NCBI RefSeq assembly: GCF_001639725.1
Contig: NZ_LTAW01000004.1
Coordinates: forward strand, 372,001-436,000
Direction of reading: 5' to 3'
Origin: Marinomonas atlantica
Lineage (GTDB): Bacteria; Pseudomonadota; Gammaproteobacteria; Pseudomonadales; Marinomonadaceae
DNA: 64,000 bases
Every line of letters starts with the position of its first letter. Positions within the stretch are counted from its first letter, which is position 1. Both the position numbers and the translations under genes were made by a program. Below are positions 10,501-18,942 of the stretch, piece by piece. Under the pieces are notes generated by a model, which was given only the letters and a program-made list of their open reading frames with translations, was not told the DNA's origin and searched no databases.

Positions 10501-12429
10501 GTCGCGGATAAAGTGGTCACGCAAGTCTCTATGCCACGTTTTTTAGCGATGGATGACACCTCTCAGTTAACGTTTGATGTGCGTAATATGTCGGGCACTG
10601 AGCAAACGTTTGAGGTGAAAGCTTGGGTCGACGGACCTCTTATGGCAGACGCATTAACACAGACGATTGACCTTTCGGATCGAGAAAAGAAAGTCTTAAC
10701 GCTGCCCATTAAAGGCGGACAAAAGCAAGGTCAAGCCAGTGTCCATCTAACGGTCAGCAATGGCAATGGTGTTGCTGTGTCACGCAATTGGAAACTGGGC
10801 GTTCGCAGCCCGTATAGCTGGCCGACCCGAAGCCGCTACGCTGAGATTTTAGCGGGACAAAGTTGGCAGCCGGATTTTAATCTTGAGGATTTACAATCAC
10901 AGACCGTGACGGGCTTTTTGACCTTGTCCAATCGTCCAGCTTTGAATGTCAGTGCCTATGTACAATATTTATTGCAGTACCCTTATGGTTGCCTTGAACA
11001 AACGACCAGCAGCACGTATCCATGGCTGTTAATGGACCAAGCGGTGGTCGATTACTATCAACTGCAAGGCGATGTTAACCGCCAAGTGGATCAAGCGTTT
11101 TCCAATGAACTTCGTGCAGAGCAACTTGAGCAGGGGCTTGTTCGACTTTATAAAAAGCAGCAGGAAAATGGCAGTTTCGGCTATTGGCAGCGTAACTCAG
11201 AAGAAAGTCGCTGGGGAACTGTCTATGCAACAGAGTTGATGGTTGATGCTCGTAAAGCTGGCTTTGAGGTGGATCAAGGCGTATTGAAACGCGCATTGTC
11301 TCGGCTAACCACCTATTTAAAACAAGAGGGAGAGACCATCGCTTGGAGTGATTCTCCAAGTTACAGTGAGTTTGGTTATCGAGCATATTCGGCTTATGTG
11401 TTGGCAAAAGCCAACAGTGCCAGTTTGAGTGACGTGCGTCGTTTGCTGGATCAGGTTTCAGATCAAGCAATGTCCGAGTCTGGATTGGCTTGGATGCATT
11501 TGGCTGCGGCGTTTGATCGATTGAAAGATCATGATCGAGCTGATGAAAGCTACGCTAAAGCTTGGCAATATGAGCGTTCTAGTCAACGTTATTATGGCGA
11601 TTACGGTTCAAGCTTGCGCGATCTTACCTTGAAGCTGATTTTGGCAGAGGAAATGGGGCGTAACGAAAGTAGCCGCTACCAAATGCTGTTTGAGGCACTA
11701 AAGCTGCGTCGTTGGCTGAGTACACAGGACCGTATTGCATTACTGCGTCTTGCGAGTCAATGGACCGACGCTGATGAGTACCAATTCACATGGCTTACGG
11801 ATGCCAATGAGGAAGCGGTTACCACAGAACGCGCTGCACGTTATCGCCTCAATGAAACAAATATGAGGCAACTCAAAGCGGTCAAAGCTGGCGATCAGCG
11901 TCTTTTTGTCAGTGCTGTGTATCAAGGTGCGCCTGTATCGGCTCCTGAACAGTCTACTCATGGTATTCATGTGACTCGTGATTACTATAATTTAGACGGC
12001 AAGATGCTAAATTTAGATCAAGTAAAAAGTGGGCAGCTTGTGATTGCCGCCGCGACACTTGAGGCCACTGAAGAGTCCATAAATGATGCTCTGTACGTCG
12101 ATCTTCTACCTGCTGGATTAGAGCCAGAAAATCAGAATTTAGACAACGCAAATGTCCAGCTGGGTGACTTGCAGATTGGCAGTGTGAATCTAGACCGCTA
12201 TTTCGAGTACGGTGCGCCAGTGCAATACGATTCTTATCAGGATGATCGATACGTTGCGGCCTTGCGACTTGAGAAAGGTAAGCCTGTGAAACTCTTCTAT
12301 CTATTACGAGCTGTCACGCCAGGGCAATACCTAGTACCTAGTGCGATCGCAGAAGATATGTACCGACCTGCGCTGCAAGGCAGCAGTGCAGCACAACCGA
12401 TCTTAACAGTGGTGCCTTCTTTACCGTGA
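7522..12429 (+). CDS. Bacterial alpha-2-macroglobulin (YfhM type)
   Basis: This is a periplasmic protease trap of about 1635 residues. The thioester motif CLEQ is present at residues 1157-1160 within YPYGCLEQTTSS, so it can bind attacking proteases covalently. The N-terminal half is a chain of beta-sandwich MG domains (for example LYRPGETLNVNVLLRDYDG), and the thioester sits in the alpha-helical TED region near the C-terminus. The signal sequence ends in EASA with no lipobox cysteine in the right setting, so the protein seems soluble, unlike lipid-anchored E. coli YfhM. I chose the ATG at 7522 because AGGGA lies six bases before it; the ATG at 7516 is too close. It overlaps pbpC by four bases, the standard pairing of a protease inhibitor with a peptidoglycan repair synthase. 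Confidence 0.92.
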   Translation: MQAKQAGSAQGLRAVLFGLLLLCFNLDEASAATPYYLTGFSEVSYDQAPALQLTFTQSIRSNTHLSSYVSLTPEPEQGSRWITEDGKTWVLPFVDASTTYEVNVSKRLQAQSGARLSLYEPNVEEKSEPDFPLTRTLTTKAYDASVNFSGQGNFINADLAGGLPVSVINVPEVQLQVFRVTDQRAFLNQLYNSQGFEGNVDYYNLDTLRQSSELVHTAFFPVEARVNQRRTVNLDISSVVNKYDQGIFVAVAKDPRQFDYSYATTFFALTDIGLQVRRLDQQLIAFTHSIKTASPRADIELEFIYRDKKRASKRGRTDQSGVYQHVFDKAPEHVIATQGEEVAFLNLEYNGLDLSEFNNSNIRHQSAQAFLYGPRDLYRPGETLNVNVLLRDYDGQKMRDQPLQLVLLDAQGQEVLRQMRQADDTGLIEFEHQLSENAAMGTWTLQVTSEGLQLHQSYRFKVEDFMPEMLALQFYDGDRSVQRRVQPDALTIPIQADYLYGAPASGNQVDAIITAKAAQMVFEEYPETVFGDERYEPKQRRMTIPRTTLDEQGAGVLDIPDRWQGASVPLDLTVSASVYESGGRPITRHQKVVRMTGHDKLPGIKALSSLPADEDQEVTFLLRSVSPDGQPVTDDLQLKLYRYGWNYHWQYDASRGWYREYSDESTLVDLRNVVAEKSGIEQNYQLDWGRYYLEAQSKSGAVARYYFRTTGSWWYGGNRSNRMKPTQIDMGLDQDHYAPGERANLLVESPIGGDARLTVESADGVLHTQMVSLAKGENTLALDIDENWNRHDVYVTLLALNAADQVTELAPERALGVLHLPILRQDSIAEIVLNVPQRTEPNKAITAQIEVTNIDQLGGQKLYATVALVDRGVLNITGFKPPNPQRYFYGQRRYETDIFDTYDDIINNLGYDTVRQRFGGDIFERAAAEDDLTRGGEKPKSDVQIVSYFSHPVAFEKGKAEISFDLPNFNGRLEWMVVVYGDRSYGNATQQTIVADKVVTQVSMPRFLAMDDTSQLTFDVRNMSGTEQTFEVKAWVDGPLMADALTQTIDLSDREKKVLTLPIKGGQKQGQASVHLTVSNGNGVAVSRNWKLGVRSPYSWPTRSRYAEILAGQSWQPDFNLEDLQSQTVTGFLTLSNRPALNVSAYVQYLLQYPYGCLEQTTSSTYPWLLMDQAVVDYYQLQGDVNRQVDQAFSNELRAEQLEQGLVRLYKKQQENGSFGYWQRNSEESRWGTVYATELMVDARKAGFEVDQGVLKRALSRLTTYLKQEGETIAWSDSPSYSEFGYRAYSAYVLAKANSASLSDVRRLLDQVSDQAMSESGLAWMHLAAAFDRLKDHDRADESYAKAWQYERSSQRYYGDYGSSLRDLTLKLILAEEMGRNESSRYQMLFEALKLRRWLSTQDRIALLRLASQWTDADEYQFTWLTDANEEAVTTERAARYRLNETNMRQLKAVKAGDQRLFVSAVYQGAPVSAPEQSTHGIHVTRDYYNLDGKMLNLDQVKSGQLVIAAATLEATEESINDALYVDLLPAGLEPENQNLDNANVQLGDLQIGSVNLDRYFEYGAPVQYDSYQDDRYVAALRLEKGKPVKLFYLLRAVTPGQYLVPSAIAEDMYRPALQGSSAAQPILTVVPSLP

Positions 12430-14696
12430 CCAGGCTGTTGCAATATGGGCTCGGTGGTGTGATTTTCCTACTGAGCCTGATTTTGTGTCTCGATTACTTT
12501 TGGCCAGTGGATTTGGCTTCTCGTGACCAAAGTAGAGTGGTGTTAGCTGAAGACGGCTCGGTGTTGCGTGCATTCGCAGATCGACAAGGCGTTTGGCGTT
12601 ACCCTGTGTCGCTAAATGCCGTGTCGAGCAACTATATCGAAGCGCTTGTGGGTTACGAAGATCAGTATTTCTTCCAGCACCCCGGCGTTAATCCAATAGC
12701 GCTCATGCGAGCAGGTTGGCAATGGTTGCGCAACGGTGAAATCGTATCCGGCGGCTCGACGCTGACGATGCAAGTGGCGCGAATACGTTACCCTCAATAC
12801 GCTAAGCGATCTATATATGCAAAGCTGATGCAGGTCCTGCGTGCTTTGCAACTAGAGGCACACTATAGCAAGTCTGACATTCTCAACTATTACGTGAATC
12901 ACGCACCTTTTGGTGGCACCTTAGAAGGCGTACAAACGGCTTCAATGAACTATTTTGGCTATGGCGCTGAGTCGTTAACGGACGCTCAAGCCGCACTGCT
13001 GGCTATTTTGCCTCAAGCACCTTCTTATTACCGCCCCGATCGACACCCTGAACGAGCACTGCAAGCCCGCAATAAACTTATGCAGCGTTTGGTCGAGCAA
13101 GGGGTTTGGAATGCTGCAAGATTTGACGATGCGATTTTAGAAAGGGTTTCGGTATTGCCGTTAGAACACGCTATGCATGCGCCTTTGCTAGCACGCAGGC
13201 TAGCGAATTTGAGCCAATCAGCCAAAATTGAAACCTATATTAATCCGCGTTGGCAGCGTGCTGTCGAAGGGTTAGTGAAACGCCATGTGAGCGGAATAGG
13301 CCGCCATGTATCAGCGGCGACACTGGTCGTGGAAAACACCACCGGTAAAGTGAAAGCCTATGTCGGATCAGCGGACTTTTCGTCCACCGAGCGATTTGGG
13401 TTTGTTGATATGAACCAAGCGATACGCTCTCCAGGTTCCACCCTAAAACCCTTTATCTATGGTTTAGCATTGGATGATGGCCTGATTCACAGTGAATCTT
13501 TATTAATGGATGTACCGTTGAGCTTCGGCGACTACCGCCCGGAAAATTTTAACGGCGGTTTTCGTGGCCCCGTCGCAGTCAGTGACGCATTACGAAGCAG
13601 TCTTAATATGCCCGCTGTTCAGGTGTTAGAGCAGTTAGGGGCAGCACGTTTGTATTTAGCCTTTAGTGAAGCAGATTTACCCATGTTTTTACCGGATGGC
13701 GCGCGCCCCAATTTATCAATCGCGTTGGGTGGCACTGGTATGCGACTAGAGGACATAGTTAGCGCCTACACAGCATTTGGTAATCAAGGTAAACGTCAAT
13801 CACTGCGCTATCAGGTATCCGATCCATCTCAGACCAAGACTATGCTGAGTGAGGGGGCCGCTTGGATTATACGTAACGTAATGAAGGGCGATCAAAATAT
13901 GGCCATTAAAACGGGTACCAGTTATGGTTATCGTGATGCGTGGGCGATCGCCGTCACAGGTCAATATACGGTCGGGGTTTGGATTGGACGGCCAGATAAT
14001 TTACCCGTAACGGGACATTATGGTCGTGTAACCGCCGTGCCTTTATTACGTCAGGTCACGCGTTTGCATGGTGGGTCAAGCGGTATGTTGGAAGCGAAAC
14101 CAATATCCGTAACGCAAAAAGACATCTGTTGGCCTCAGGGGTTTGCTAGCGATATATGTGATGAACATCGTTCTGCTTGGGTGCTAGACAATACTATGCC
14201 GATTACTTGGTACAGTACGCGTCAAAAGGAGCAAGCATTTGTGTCGCCTTCTGTCGATTTAACGCTCAGTCAAGATCTCGGGTTGCGCGTCCCGGTTACC
14301 TGTAATTTACCAAGTGGTATTGGTACTTATACCTTCAACACAAGTGTTTGGCCTGCACCGCTTGAACCATGGTTAGCAGCTGGATTCCGGCGTGAATCAC
14401 GTATTCCAGCTCTAGACCCTCGCTGTCAACTTAATGGTGAGCCGCCTTTGCAAGCCGGTCTTAGTCTACAGGGGGTGGAGTCAGGTCAACGATTTACGCA
14501 AGATGGAAAGTTGTCTCTTAAGCTCAGTGTATCAGGCGGCGAGGGGCCGTTTTTCTGGTATTTAGATGGTGTTTTGCAACCAATTAGTGATCGTAGCTGG
14601 CACTTCGTGCCGCCATTAGGATCGCATCAGTTAGTAGTAGCAGATCGAAAAGGCCAAGTAGAATCACGGCATTTTGATGTTCAAGCAAGCCATTGA
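12426..14696 (+). CDS. pbpC: Penicillin-binding protein 1C
   Basis: This 756-residue bifunctional peptidoglycan synthase starts with GTG overlapping the stop of the macroglobulin gene. A membrane anchor spans about residues 8-24. The GT51 transglycosylase domain follows, with EDQYFFQHPG (E78 the likely catalytic acid) and GGSTLTMQVAR. The transpeptidase domain carries the active-site serine in STLK (S338-K341) and the KTGT box at 495-498. The last 90 or so residues form the BiPBP_C domain typical of PBP1C. The translational coupling suggests the two proteins work as a unit: A2M traps host or competitor proteases that enter where the wall is damaged, and PBP1C repairs the wall. A strong terminator follows. 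Confidence 0.95.
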   Translation: MTRLLQYGLGGVIFLLSLILCLDYFWPVDLASRDQSRVVLAEDGSVLRAFADRQGVWRYPVSLNAVSSNYIEALVGYEDQYFFQHPGVNPIALMRAGWQWLRNGEIVSGGSTLTMQVARIRYPQYAKRSIYAKLMQVLRALQLEAHYSKSDILNYYVNHAPFGGTLEGVQTASMNYFGYGAESLTDAQAALLAILPQAPSYYRPDRHPERALQARNKLMQRLVEQGVWNAARFDDAILERVSVLPLEHAMHAPLLARRLANLSQSAKIETYINPRWQRAVEGLVKRHVSGIGRHVSAATLVVENTTGKVKAYVGSADFSSTERFGFVDMNQAIRSPGSTLKPFIYGLALDDGLIHSESLLMDVPLSFGDYRPENFNGGFRGPVAVSDALRSSLNMPAVQVLEQLGAARLYLAFSEADLPMFLPDGARPNLSIALGGTGMRLEDIVSAYTAFGNQGKRQSLRYQVSDPSQTKTMLSEGAAWIIRNVMKGDQNMAIKTGTSYGYRDAWAIAVTGQYTVGVWIGRPDNLPVTGHYGRVTAVPLLRQVTRLHGGSSGMLEAKPISVTQKDICWPQGFASDICDEHRSAWVLDNTMPITWYSTRQKEQAFVSPSVDLTLSQDLGLRVPVTCNLPSGIGTYTFNTSVWPAPLEPWLAAGFRRESRIPALDPRCQLNGEPPLQAGLSLQGVESGQRFTQDGKLSLKLSVSGGEGPFFWYLDGVLQPISDRSWHFVPPLGSHQLVVADRKGQVESRHFDVQASH

Positions 14697-14758
14697 GTCT
14701 TATGTCGTGATAGATGATCTTTATTACAGATGTTAACTATGTACTCATCTTGGCGTAT

Positions 14759-14788
14759 AAAAAATGGGCCATTAATCGCCCATTTTTT
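14759..14788. terminator. Bidirectional terminator between pbpC and the DUF5062 gene
   Basis: AAAAAATGGGC pairs perfectly with GCCCATTTTTT across an 8-base loop. A and T runs on both sides let it serve pbpC (+) and the convergent DUF5062 gene (-). Confidence 0.9.
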
Positions 14789-14810
14789 GCTTTGTATAAT
14801 GTGAAGTGAT

Positions 14811-15077
14811 CTAACCTGTGGCTTTAAGAGGGTGATCTTCTGGCAGCATTTTGTCGATCCAAATAGCCAGCTTGTGTTTCATGCTTGGTAGGTCTTCTTT
14901 ATCGGGTGGTAAAGCGACCACAAGTTTATCTTGCACCAGCAAACGATACAGCGATTCTACTTTTTTATTAGCCGATGTTTGTGCAGAGAAAGCTGCGTAA
15001 CCACGATTCTGTGCGTAGGTTTCGCCTACTTGCATGGCTTTTTTAATGAGTTGAGCTTCATTCTTCAGTTTTTTCAT
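14811..15077 (-). CDS. DUF5062 family small protein
   Basis: An 88-residue cytoplasmic protein, mostly helical and basic at the N-terminus (MKKLKNEAQLIKKAM), similar to DUF5062 proteins of Vibrio and relatives. Its function is not known. I prefer the ATG at 15077 because GAGG lies five bases before it; a GTG at 15083 would give two more residues but overlaps the ribosome site. It seems to be a single-gene unit ended by the shared hairpin at 14759-14788. I see no signal peptide, membrane segment or metal-binding motif. Confidence 0.7.
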   Translation of the reverse strand: MKKLKNEAQLIKKAMQVGETYAQNRGYAAFSAQTSANKKVESLYRLLVQDKLVVALPPDKEDLPSMKHKLAIWIDKMLPEDHPLKATG

Positions 15078-15163
15078 AAGCACCTCAGTTATGGCGTTCT
15101 TAGCAGTCTAAAGCAAAAGTCGTTTATGCAACACAGCAATCTCATGACAATTCATTGATTCTA

Positions 15164-15922
15164 TTAAAATTTATAAGCGACTGTTAAGCTCCCGCCCCAC
15201 ATATCAGAGCGCTCTACAATAGGGCTGTCTTTAATGCCGCTGCCCAAATTAGTGTAGCCAACATTGGTGATGGTTTGCCAATGATCGCCTAACGGAAAGA
15301 TATGCGTTAATGCTAATCGGCTTACGACCGTATCATCACCTTCGTAGGCAGCAAATCCATTGCTAGACTCTTGCTGGCTTACGCCATAGTAATAGTCGAC
15401 AAGTTTGTCAGATTGATAGCCAACCACAAATGCTGGAATAAACATACCCAGTTGGGTTTTAAAGGGTTTGGACAATTTCACTTTGGCTTCATAGCCTTGA
15501 TGCTTGTCACTGATGTCTGTTGCAAGACTGGAGTCAATATTGAGGGATGATAAAGACGTTGACCATTTTAGGGTTAATTCCGTTGCGTTGTCGCGCTCTC
15601 GAAAATTTCGCAATGCATTATTGTCATCAACATCGATCGGAGAGTGGCGCAAAGTAACTAAAGCACTGATTTTATTGCGCTCATTGAGCGGTTGGGTAAA
15701 CCCTATACCACCTGTACTAACGCTGAATTTTTCGTATGCTAGATTAATGTAAGGTAAAATTTTCTTACGATCGTCTTCGCCGACAACATGGCTTTGCTGC
15801 CATAACCCTGTCGCGCCTAATGATGCATTCCATTCAGTGGCGTAGCCATTTGCAGTGAAAGTGAGCAACACCGCCGGTGTGAGAGATAATAGTCCGAAGC
15901 GCTTGCGTAAAGTCATATCCAT
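15164..15922 (-). CDS. MipA/OmpV family outer membrane protein
   Basis: The 252-residue product has a signal peptide (ending in NGYA before TEWNAS) and then alternating short beta strands. It ends in an aromatic C-terminal residue (VAYKF) as outer membrane barrels do, and it fits the MipA/OmpV family. MipA was first described as a scaffold linking murein hydrolases and synthases in E. coli; other members respond to osmolarity or antibiotics. Either the ATG at 15922 or the one at 15916 could start it. The latter has AAGG at eight bases, the better spacing. No two-component regulator, a frequent neighbour of mipA, lies beside it. Confidence 0.8.
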   Translation of the reverse strand: MDMTLRKRFGLLSLTPAVLLTFTANGYATEWNASLGATGLWQQSHVVGEDDRKKILPYINLAYEKFSVSTGGIGFTQPLNERNKISALVTLRHSPIDVDDNNALRNFRERDNATELTLKWSTSLSSLNIDSSLATDISDKHQGYEAKVKLSKPFKTQLGMFIPAFVVGYQSDKLVDYYYGVSQQESSNGFAAYEGDDTVVSRLALTHIFPLGDHWQTITNVGYTNLGSGIKDSPIVERSDMWGGSLTVAYKF

Positions 15923-16002
15923 TGCCTTGCTATTTGAATTTATAAGTAACTCTATCCTACGTGAATGTGCTTGATCAAAAGTGACAAATAAAGCGTTAAT
16001 TA

Positions 16003-16038
16003 AAAAAGCCCATGATTTGAAAAAATCATGGGCTTTTT
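16003..16038 (-). terminator. Terminator of the DUF1328 gene
   Basis: A perfect 16-bp stem (AAAAAGCCCATGATTT with its complement) around a GAAA loop lies just past the stop of the small minus-strand gene at 16084. T runs on both strands would also block read-through the other way. Confidence 0.9.
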
Positions 16039-16083
16039 AGTGTGCGATTTAGTAGTTGAATTCGCGGTTCTACAGTAGGGGCT

Positions 16084-16257
16084 CTACAAGGGCTTTTTGC
16101 CTCTTACAACATGCAGTACCGCAGATACGATCATCAAGATCAAGAACACAAAGAATAAAATTTTAGCGATACCAATACTAGCACCAGCAATGGAAGTGAA
16201 ACCAAGCGCGCCTGCAATCAATGCCACAATTAAAAATAATAACGACCAGCCTAACAT
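16084..16257 (-). CDS. DUF1328 (YtjA-type) small membrane protein
   Basis: A 57-residue reading frame, ATG at 16257 and TAG at 16086-16084. It encodes [20 protein letters not shown], then a glycine/alanine-rich linker and a second hydrophobic segment ending VVRGKKPL. Two membrane spans and this opening are typical of DUF1328/YtjA proteins, common in proteobacteria, abundant under stress in some species, and of unknown function. The ribosome site is strong (AGGAGAAAGG). It is a single-gene unit with its own terminator at 16003-16038. Confidence 0.88.
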   Translation of the reverse strand: MLGWSLLFLIVALIAGALGFTSIAGASIGIAKILFFVFLILMIVSAVLHVVRGKKPL

Positions 16258-16455
16258 AATCCTTTCTCCTGTAAGTGTGTGCGTTTTTCTCTAGAACAAT
16301 TTCAGAATAGAGCAGCTAAAAAAGAATTAAGCGCAAGAAACATGTTATGAATGGGGATAAAACAACATGACTGTAAAGAAAGTGTACAATTTTACTGTGA
16401 GTTCATAATGTTGTGTTTGATGATAAAATTTTCGTCATGAAATGGCGCAAATTAA

Positions 16456-16803
16456 TTATTGCGCTCTGAGTCGATCTCCCCATTTTCCCTCATGAGTGCG
16501 TAGACAGGCCGCTTCATTATCAAGAAAAAGATGCTTATCGATGTCCTTTAGCGATATGTCCATAGCTTTGAAGCGAATGAGCAGATCGTGTTTAAGGTCA
16601 TTAAAATGGGGACTGTTCAAAAAGGCCTGTTCTGTTTCATCATCGTTAAAGATACAGACTATTTTTAAGCTCTGAGGGAAGCGCTGAAAATCAACTAAAT
16701 GAGTAATCCATTCAAAGCCCACTTTTAGTTCAAGTAACTCATCACATACTTCAGTGAGACTTTCACGGATGTTATTTTCGATTTTTTTATCTGTTTTACG
16801 CAT
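16456..16803 (-). CDS. Conserved hypothetical protein (MRKTDKKIE family)
   Basis: A 115-residue soluble protein starting MRKTDKKIENNIRESLTEVC. I recall similar proteins in Pseudomonas, sometimes labelled 'Fis family regulator', but I see no Fis-type helix-turn-helix at the C-terminus, so I would not call it a regulator. The pattern is helix, beta strand (LKIVCIFND), then helix with an LKDIDKHLF motif and a conserved-looking CLRTHEGKWGDR end. Function unknown. The gene stands alone, with 198 bases of plain intergenic DNA downstream before the DUF1328 gene. Confidence 0.65.
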   Translation of the reverse strand: MRKTDKKIENNIRESLTEVCDELLELKVGFEWITHLVDFQRFPQSLKIVCIFNDDETEQAFLNSPHFNDLKHDLLIRFKAMDISLKDIDKHLFLDNEAACLRTHEGKWGDRLRAQ

Positions 16804-16991
16804 GTTTTAGCCTCTGTTAAAAAATTTAATTGTCGCTGTGTCTAAATCGTTGTTTTTATGGGATGGTCTGTAAATACTAATTATATATGACGTGTCTCCT
16901 AGGGGGGCTTATACCTTGAAAGTTGAGAAGGCGTTAAACTCATCTAATATAGATATAAAGAGATCAGTGTTGGCCTTCGGTAGGAGTAAGT

Positions 16992-17510
16992 ATGTTAGAA
17001 GTCACTCAAGGTCATAGTAGTGAACATGAGAAAATTAGGTTGGAGCACGAGGCAGCCAAGTTATTTATGCGCTGGTATGAAACCAACACTCATAAGCCTA
17101 TCCGTCATATTTGGCATAATCAACCTATGCGGCCAGATGTGTCATGTGTGCTTGAAGGTGAGAAGCTGGATTTGGAGATAGCGCATCTTTATGGCTCGGA
17201 AGCAGAGGCTATGGCTATTCTCGGGCGGGACTTAACCGATCAAACAAAGCGTGAGCTTCATTCACTGGATCAGGAGGCGGATGAACGCTTGCTCAAAGCA
17301 CTGAATCGAATATTGCAAAACAAAGCGGGTAAGCGCTACAGCTCGGATCGAACTTGGTTGGTCATTCGAAACGCGCACCCACAATGGACCAAGGACGATA
17401 TTAAAGGACTGATTGGCCATATTTCTGTGCCAGAAAACCATCCGTTTGAAAAAATTTGGATGGTCGGTGATATGGAAGGCAAAACAGGGATAGTGAGACT
17501 CTATCCCTAG
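16992..17510 (+). CDS. Unknown protein, possible PD-(D/E)xK nuclease-like fold
   Basis: A 172-residue soluble protein I do not recognise by family. An AGGAG ribosome site sits in front of the ATG. The N-terminal half has a helix rich in H and E (SSEHEKIRLEHEAAK), then MRPDVSCVLEG and KLDLEIAHL. The order helix, P-D (48-49), about ten residues, D-L-E (60-62) with following hydrophobics resembles the metal site of PD-(D/E)xK nucleases, but the final lysine is not evident, so this is only a hint. The C-terminal half alternates strands and helices (TWLVIRNAHPQW, EKIWMVGDMEG). It is a single plus-strand gene between minus-strand genes. Confidence 0.55.
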   Translation: MLEVTQGHSSEHEKIRLEHEAAKLFMRWYETNTHKPIRHIWHNQPMRPDVSCVLEGEKLDLEIAHLYGSEAEAMAILGRDLTDQTKRELHSLDQEADERLLKALNRILQNKAGKRYSSDRTWLVIRNAHPQWTKDDIKGLIGHISVPENHPFEKIWMVGDMEGKTGIVRLYP

Positions 17511-17531
17511 CGTTGCCGTTGCCTAATGTGA

Positions 17532-18839
17532 TTATTCCTCTCTACGGTGAACACACTTGCCCATTGAATAAGTGGCCTTCACGACGCGATCATCAGCCAA
17601 AATCATCAATGCAAACAAGGTGTCGGCAATCTCTTTAGAACGCGTCAAGCGGGTTTTGATTAACGGTGTAGCAGTTTTGTCTAGTATCACAAAGTCTGCT
17701 TCTGTGCCGACCGCCAAATTACCTACCTTATGTTCCAGTCTTAGTGCTTTGGCACCTCCTAGAGTGGCTAAATAGAAAGACTTTATTGGATCTAAGTTCT
17801 GCCCCTGTAGCTGAATGACTTTGTAGGCTTCGTTGAGCGTTTTGAACATAGAGAAGCTTGTCCCGCCACCCACATCGGTACCCATGCCGACATTCAGTTT
17901 ATGAAACTCAGCCTTGGATAAATCGAATAATCCGCTACCAAGGAATAAGTTGGATGTTGGACAAAATGCAACGGCCGACCCGGTTTCACTCAGGCGTTGA
18001 TATTCATGGTCACAAAGGTGAATGCCATGAGCAAAAACGGAGCGTTCACTCAGAAGCTGATGTTGGTCGTATACATCTAAATAGTGTTTCGACTCTGAGA
18101 AGAGTGCCTGTACCCATTCACACTCCTGCACGTTTTCCGACAAGTGGGTGTGTAAGTAAAGATTATCGTATTCGGTGAGTAGTTTTCCTGCAGCGGACAG
18201 CTGTTCTGATGTTGAAGTCGGGGCAAAGCGAGGTGTAACAGCGTAATGTAAGCGACCTTTCTCATGCCAGGCCTCGATCAATGCTTTGGAGTCTTGATAG
18301 CTGCTTTCAGGTGTATCCGTTAGGTCATCCGGTGCATGACGGTCCATCATGACTTTTCCGCAGATCATGCGCAGATCGAGCGACTCTGTTGCTTCAAAAA
18401 ATGCATCAACTGATTGTTTATGTACCGTACCAAATACCAATGCCGTCGTTGTACCGTTACGTAGGAGCTCTTTTAAGAAACGGTCTGCTACGTCACGGGC
18501 ATACTCTTTGTCTGAAAATTTACTCTCTTCAGGGAAGGTGTAGTGATTTAACCAATCTAATAGCTGTTCCCCGTACGAAGCAATCATGTCGCTTTGTGGG
18601 TAATGAATGTGCGTATCGATAAAGCCTGGAATGATCAAGGCCTCAGGATGATGCTCAATGTCCATAGAATTGGGCAGCTCAAGAAGGATTTCCGAGGCAT
18701 GTCCAATAGCACTGATGATGCCATCAGTTACGACTAGAATACCATCTGGATAATATTCAAAGGCCTTCTCAGAGCCGACGTCAGTAGGGTTTTCGATGCA
18801 GTGGAGGATAGCAGATCGCCATGCTTTGATGTATGCCAT
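17532..18839 (-). CDS. guaD: Guanine deaminase
   Basis: This 435-residue amidohydrolase converts guanine to xanthine and ammonia, the first step of guanine breakdown. The metal motif HxH is in PGFIDTHIHYPQ (H77, H79). Other expected blocks are YAVTPRFAPTS, HTHLSEN, FAHGIHL and GMGTDVGGGTSFS, which supplies the late aspartate ligand. Length and motifs fit bacterial GuaD of the ATZ/TRZ group. No xanthine dehydrogenase or permease lies in the window, so the rest of the pathway must be elsewhere. The upstream minus-strand glycerate kinase gene ends 103 bases before this start, so an operon is possible; glyoxylate from purine breakdown can pass through glycerate. Confidence 0.93.
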   Translation of the reverse strand: MAYIKAWRSAILHCIENPTDVGSEKAFEYYPDGILVVTDGIISAIGHASEILLELPNSMDIEHHPEALIIPGFIDTHIHYPQSDMIASYGEQLLDWLNHYTFPEESKFSDKEYARDVADRFLKELLRNGTTTALVFGTVHKQSVDAFFEATESLDLRMICGKVMMDRHAPDDLTDTPESSYQDSKALIEAWHEKGRLHYAVTPRFAPTSTSEQLSAAGKLLTEYDNLYLHTHLSENVQECEWVQALFSESKHYLDVYDQHQLLSERSVFAHGIHLCDHEYQRLSETGSAVAFCPTSNLFLGSGLFDLSKAEFHKLNVGMGTDVGGGTSFSMFKTLNEAYKVIQLQGQNLDPIKSFYLATLGGAKALRLEHKVGNLAVGTEADFVILDKTATPLIKTRLTRSKEIADTLFALMILADDRVVKATYSMGKCVHRREE

Positions 18840-18942
18840 GAGGCCTCGATGATAGATGTAAATGAATGGTTAAAACTTTGACCGATCGTTTATACACAAT
18901 CGATGAACCAACTTCAAATGCTTGGTGCGTGGTATTGCAGTG

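Noticed and set aside
16456..16803. Fis-type transcription factor
   Set aside because: The label is carried by similar proteins, but I see no helix-turn-helix of the Fis kind.
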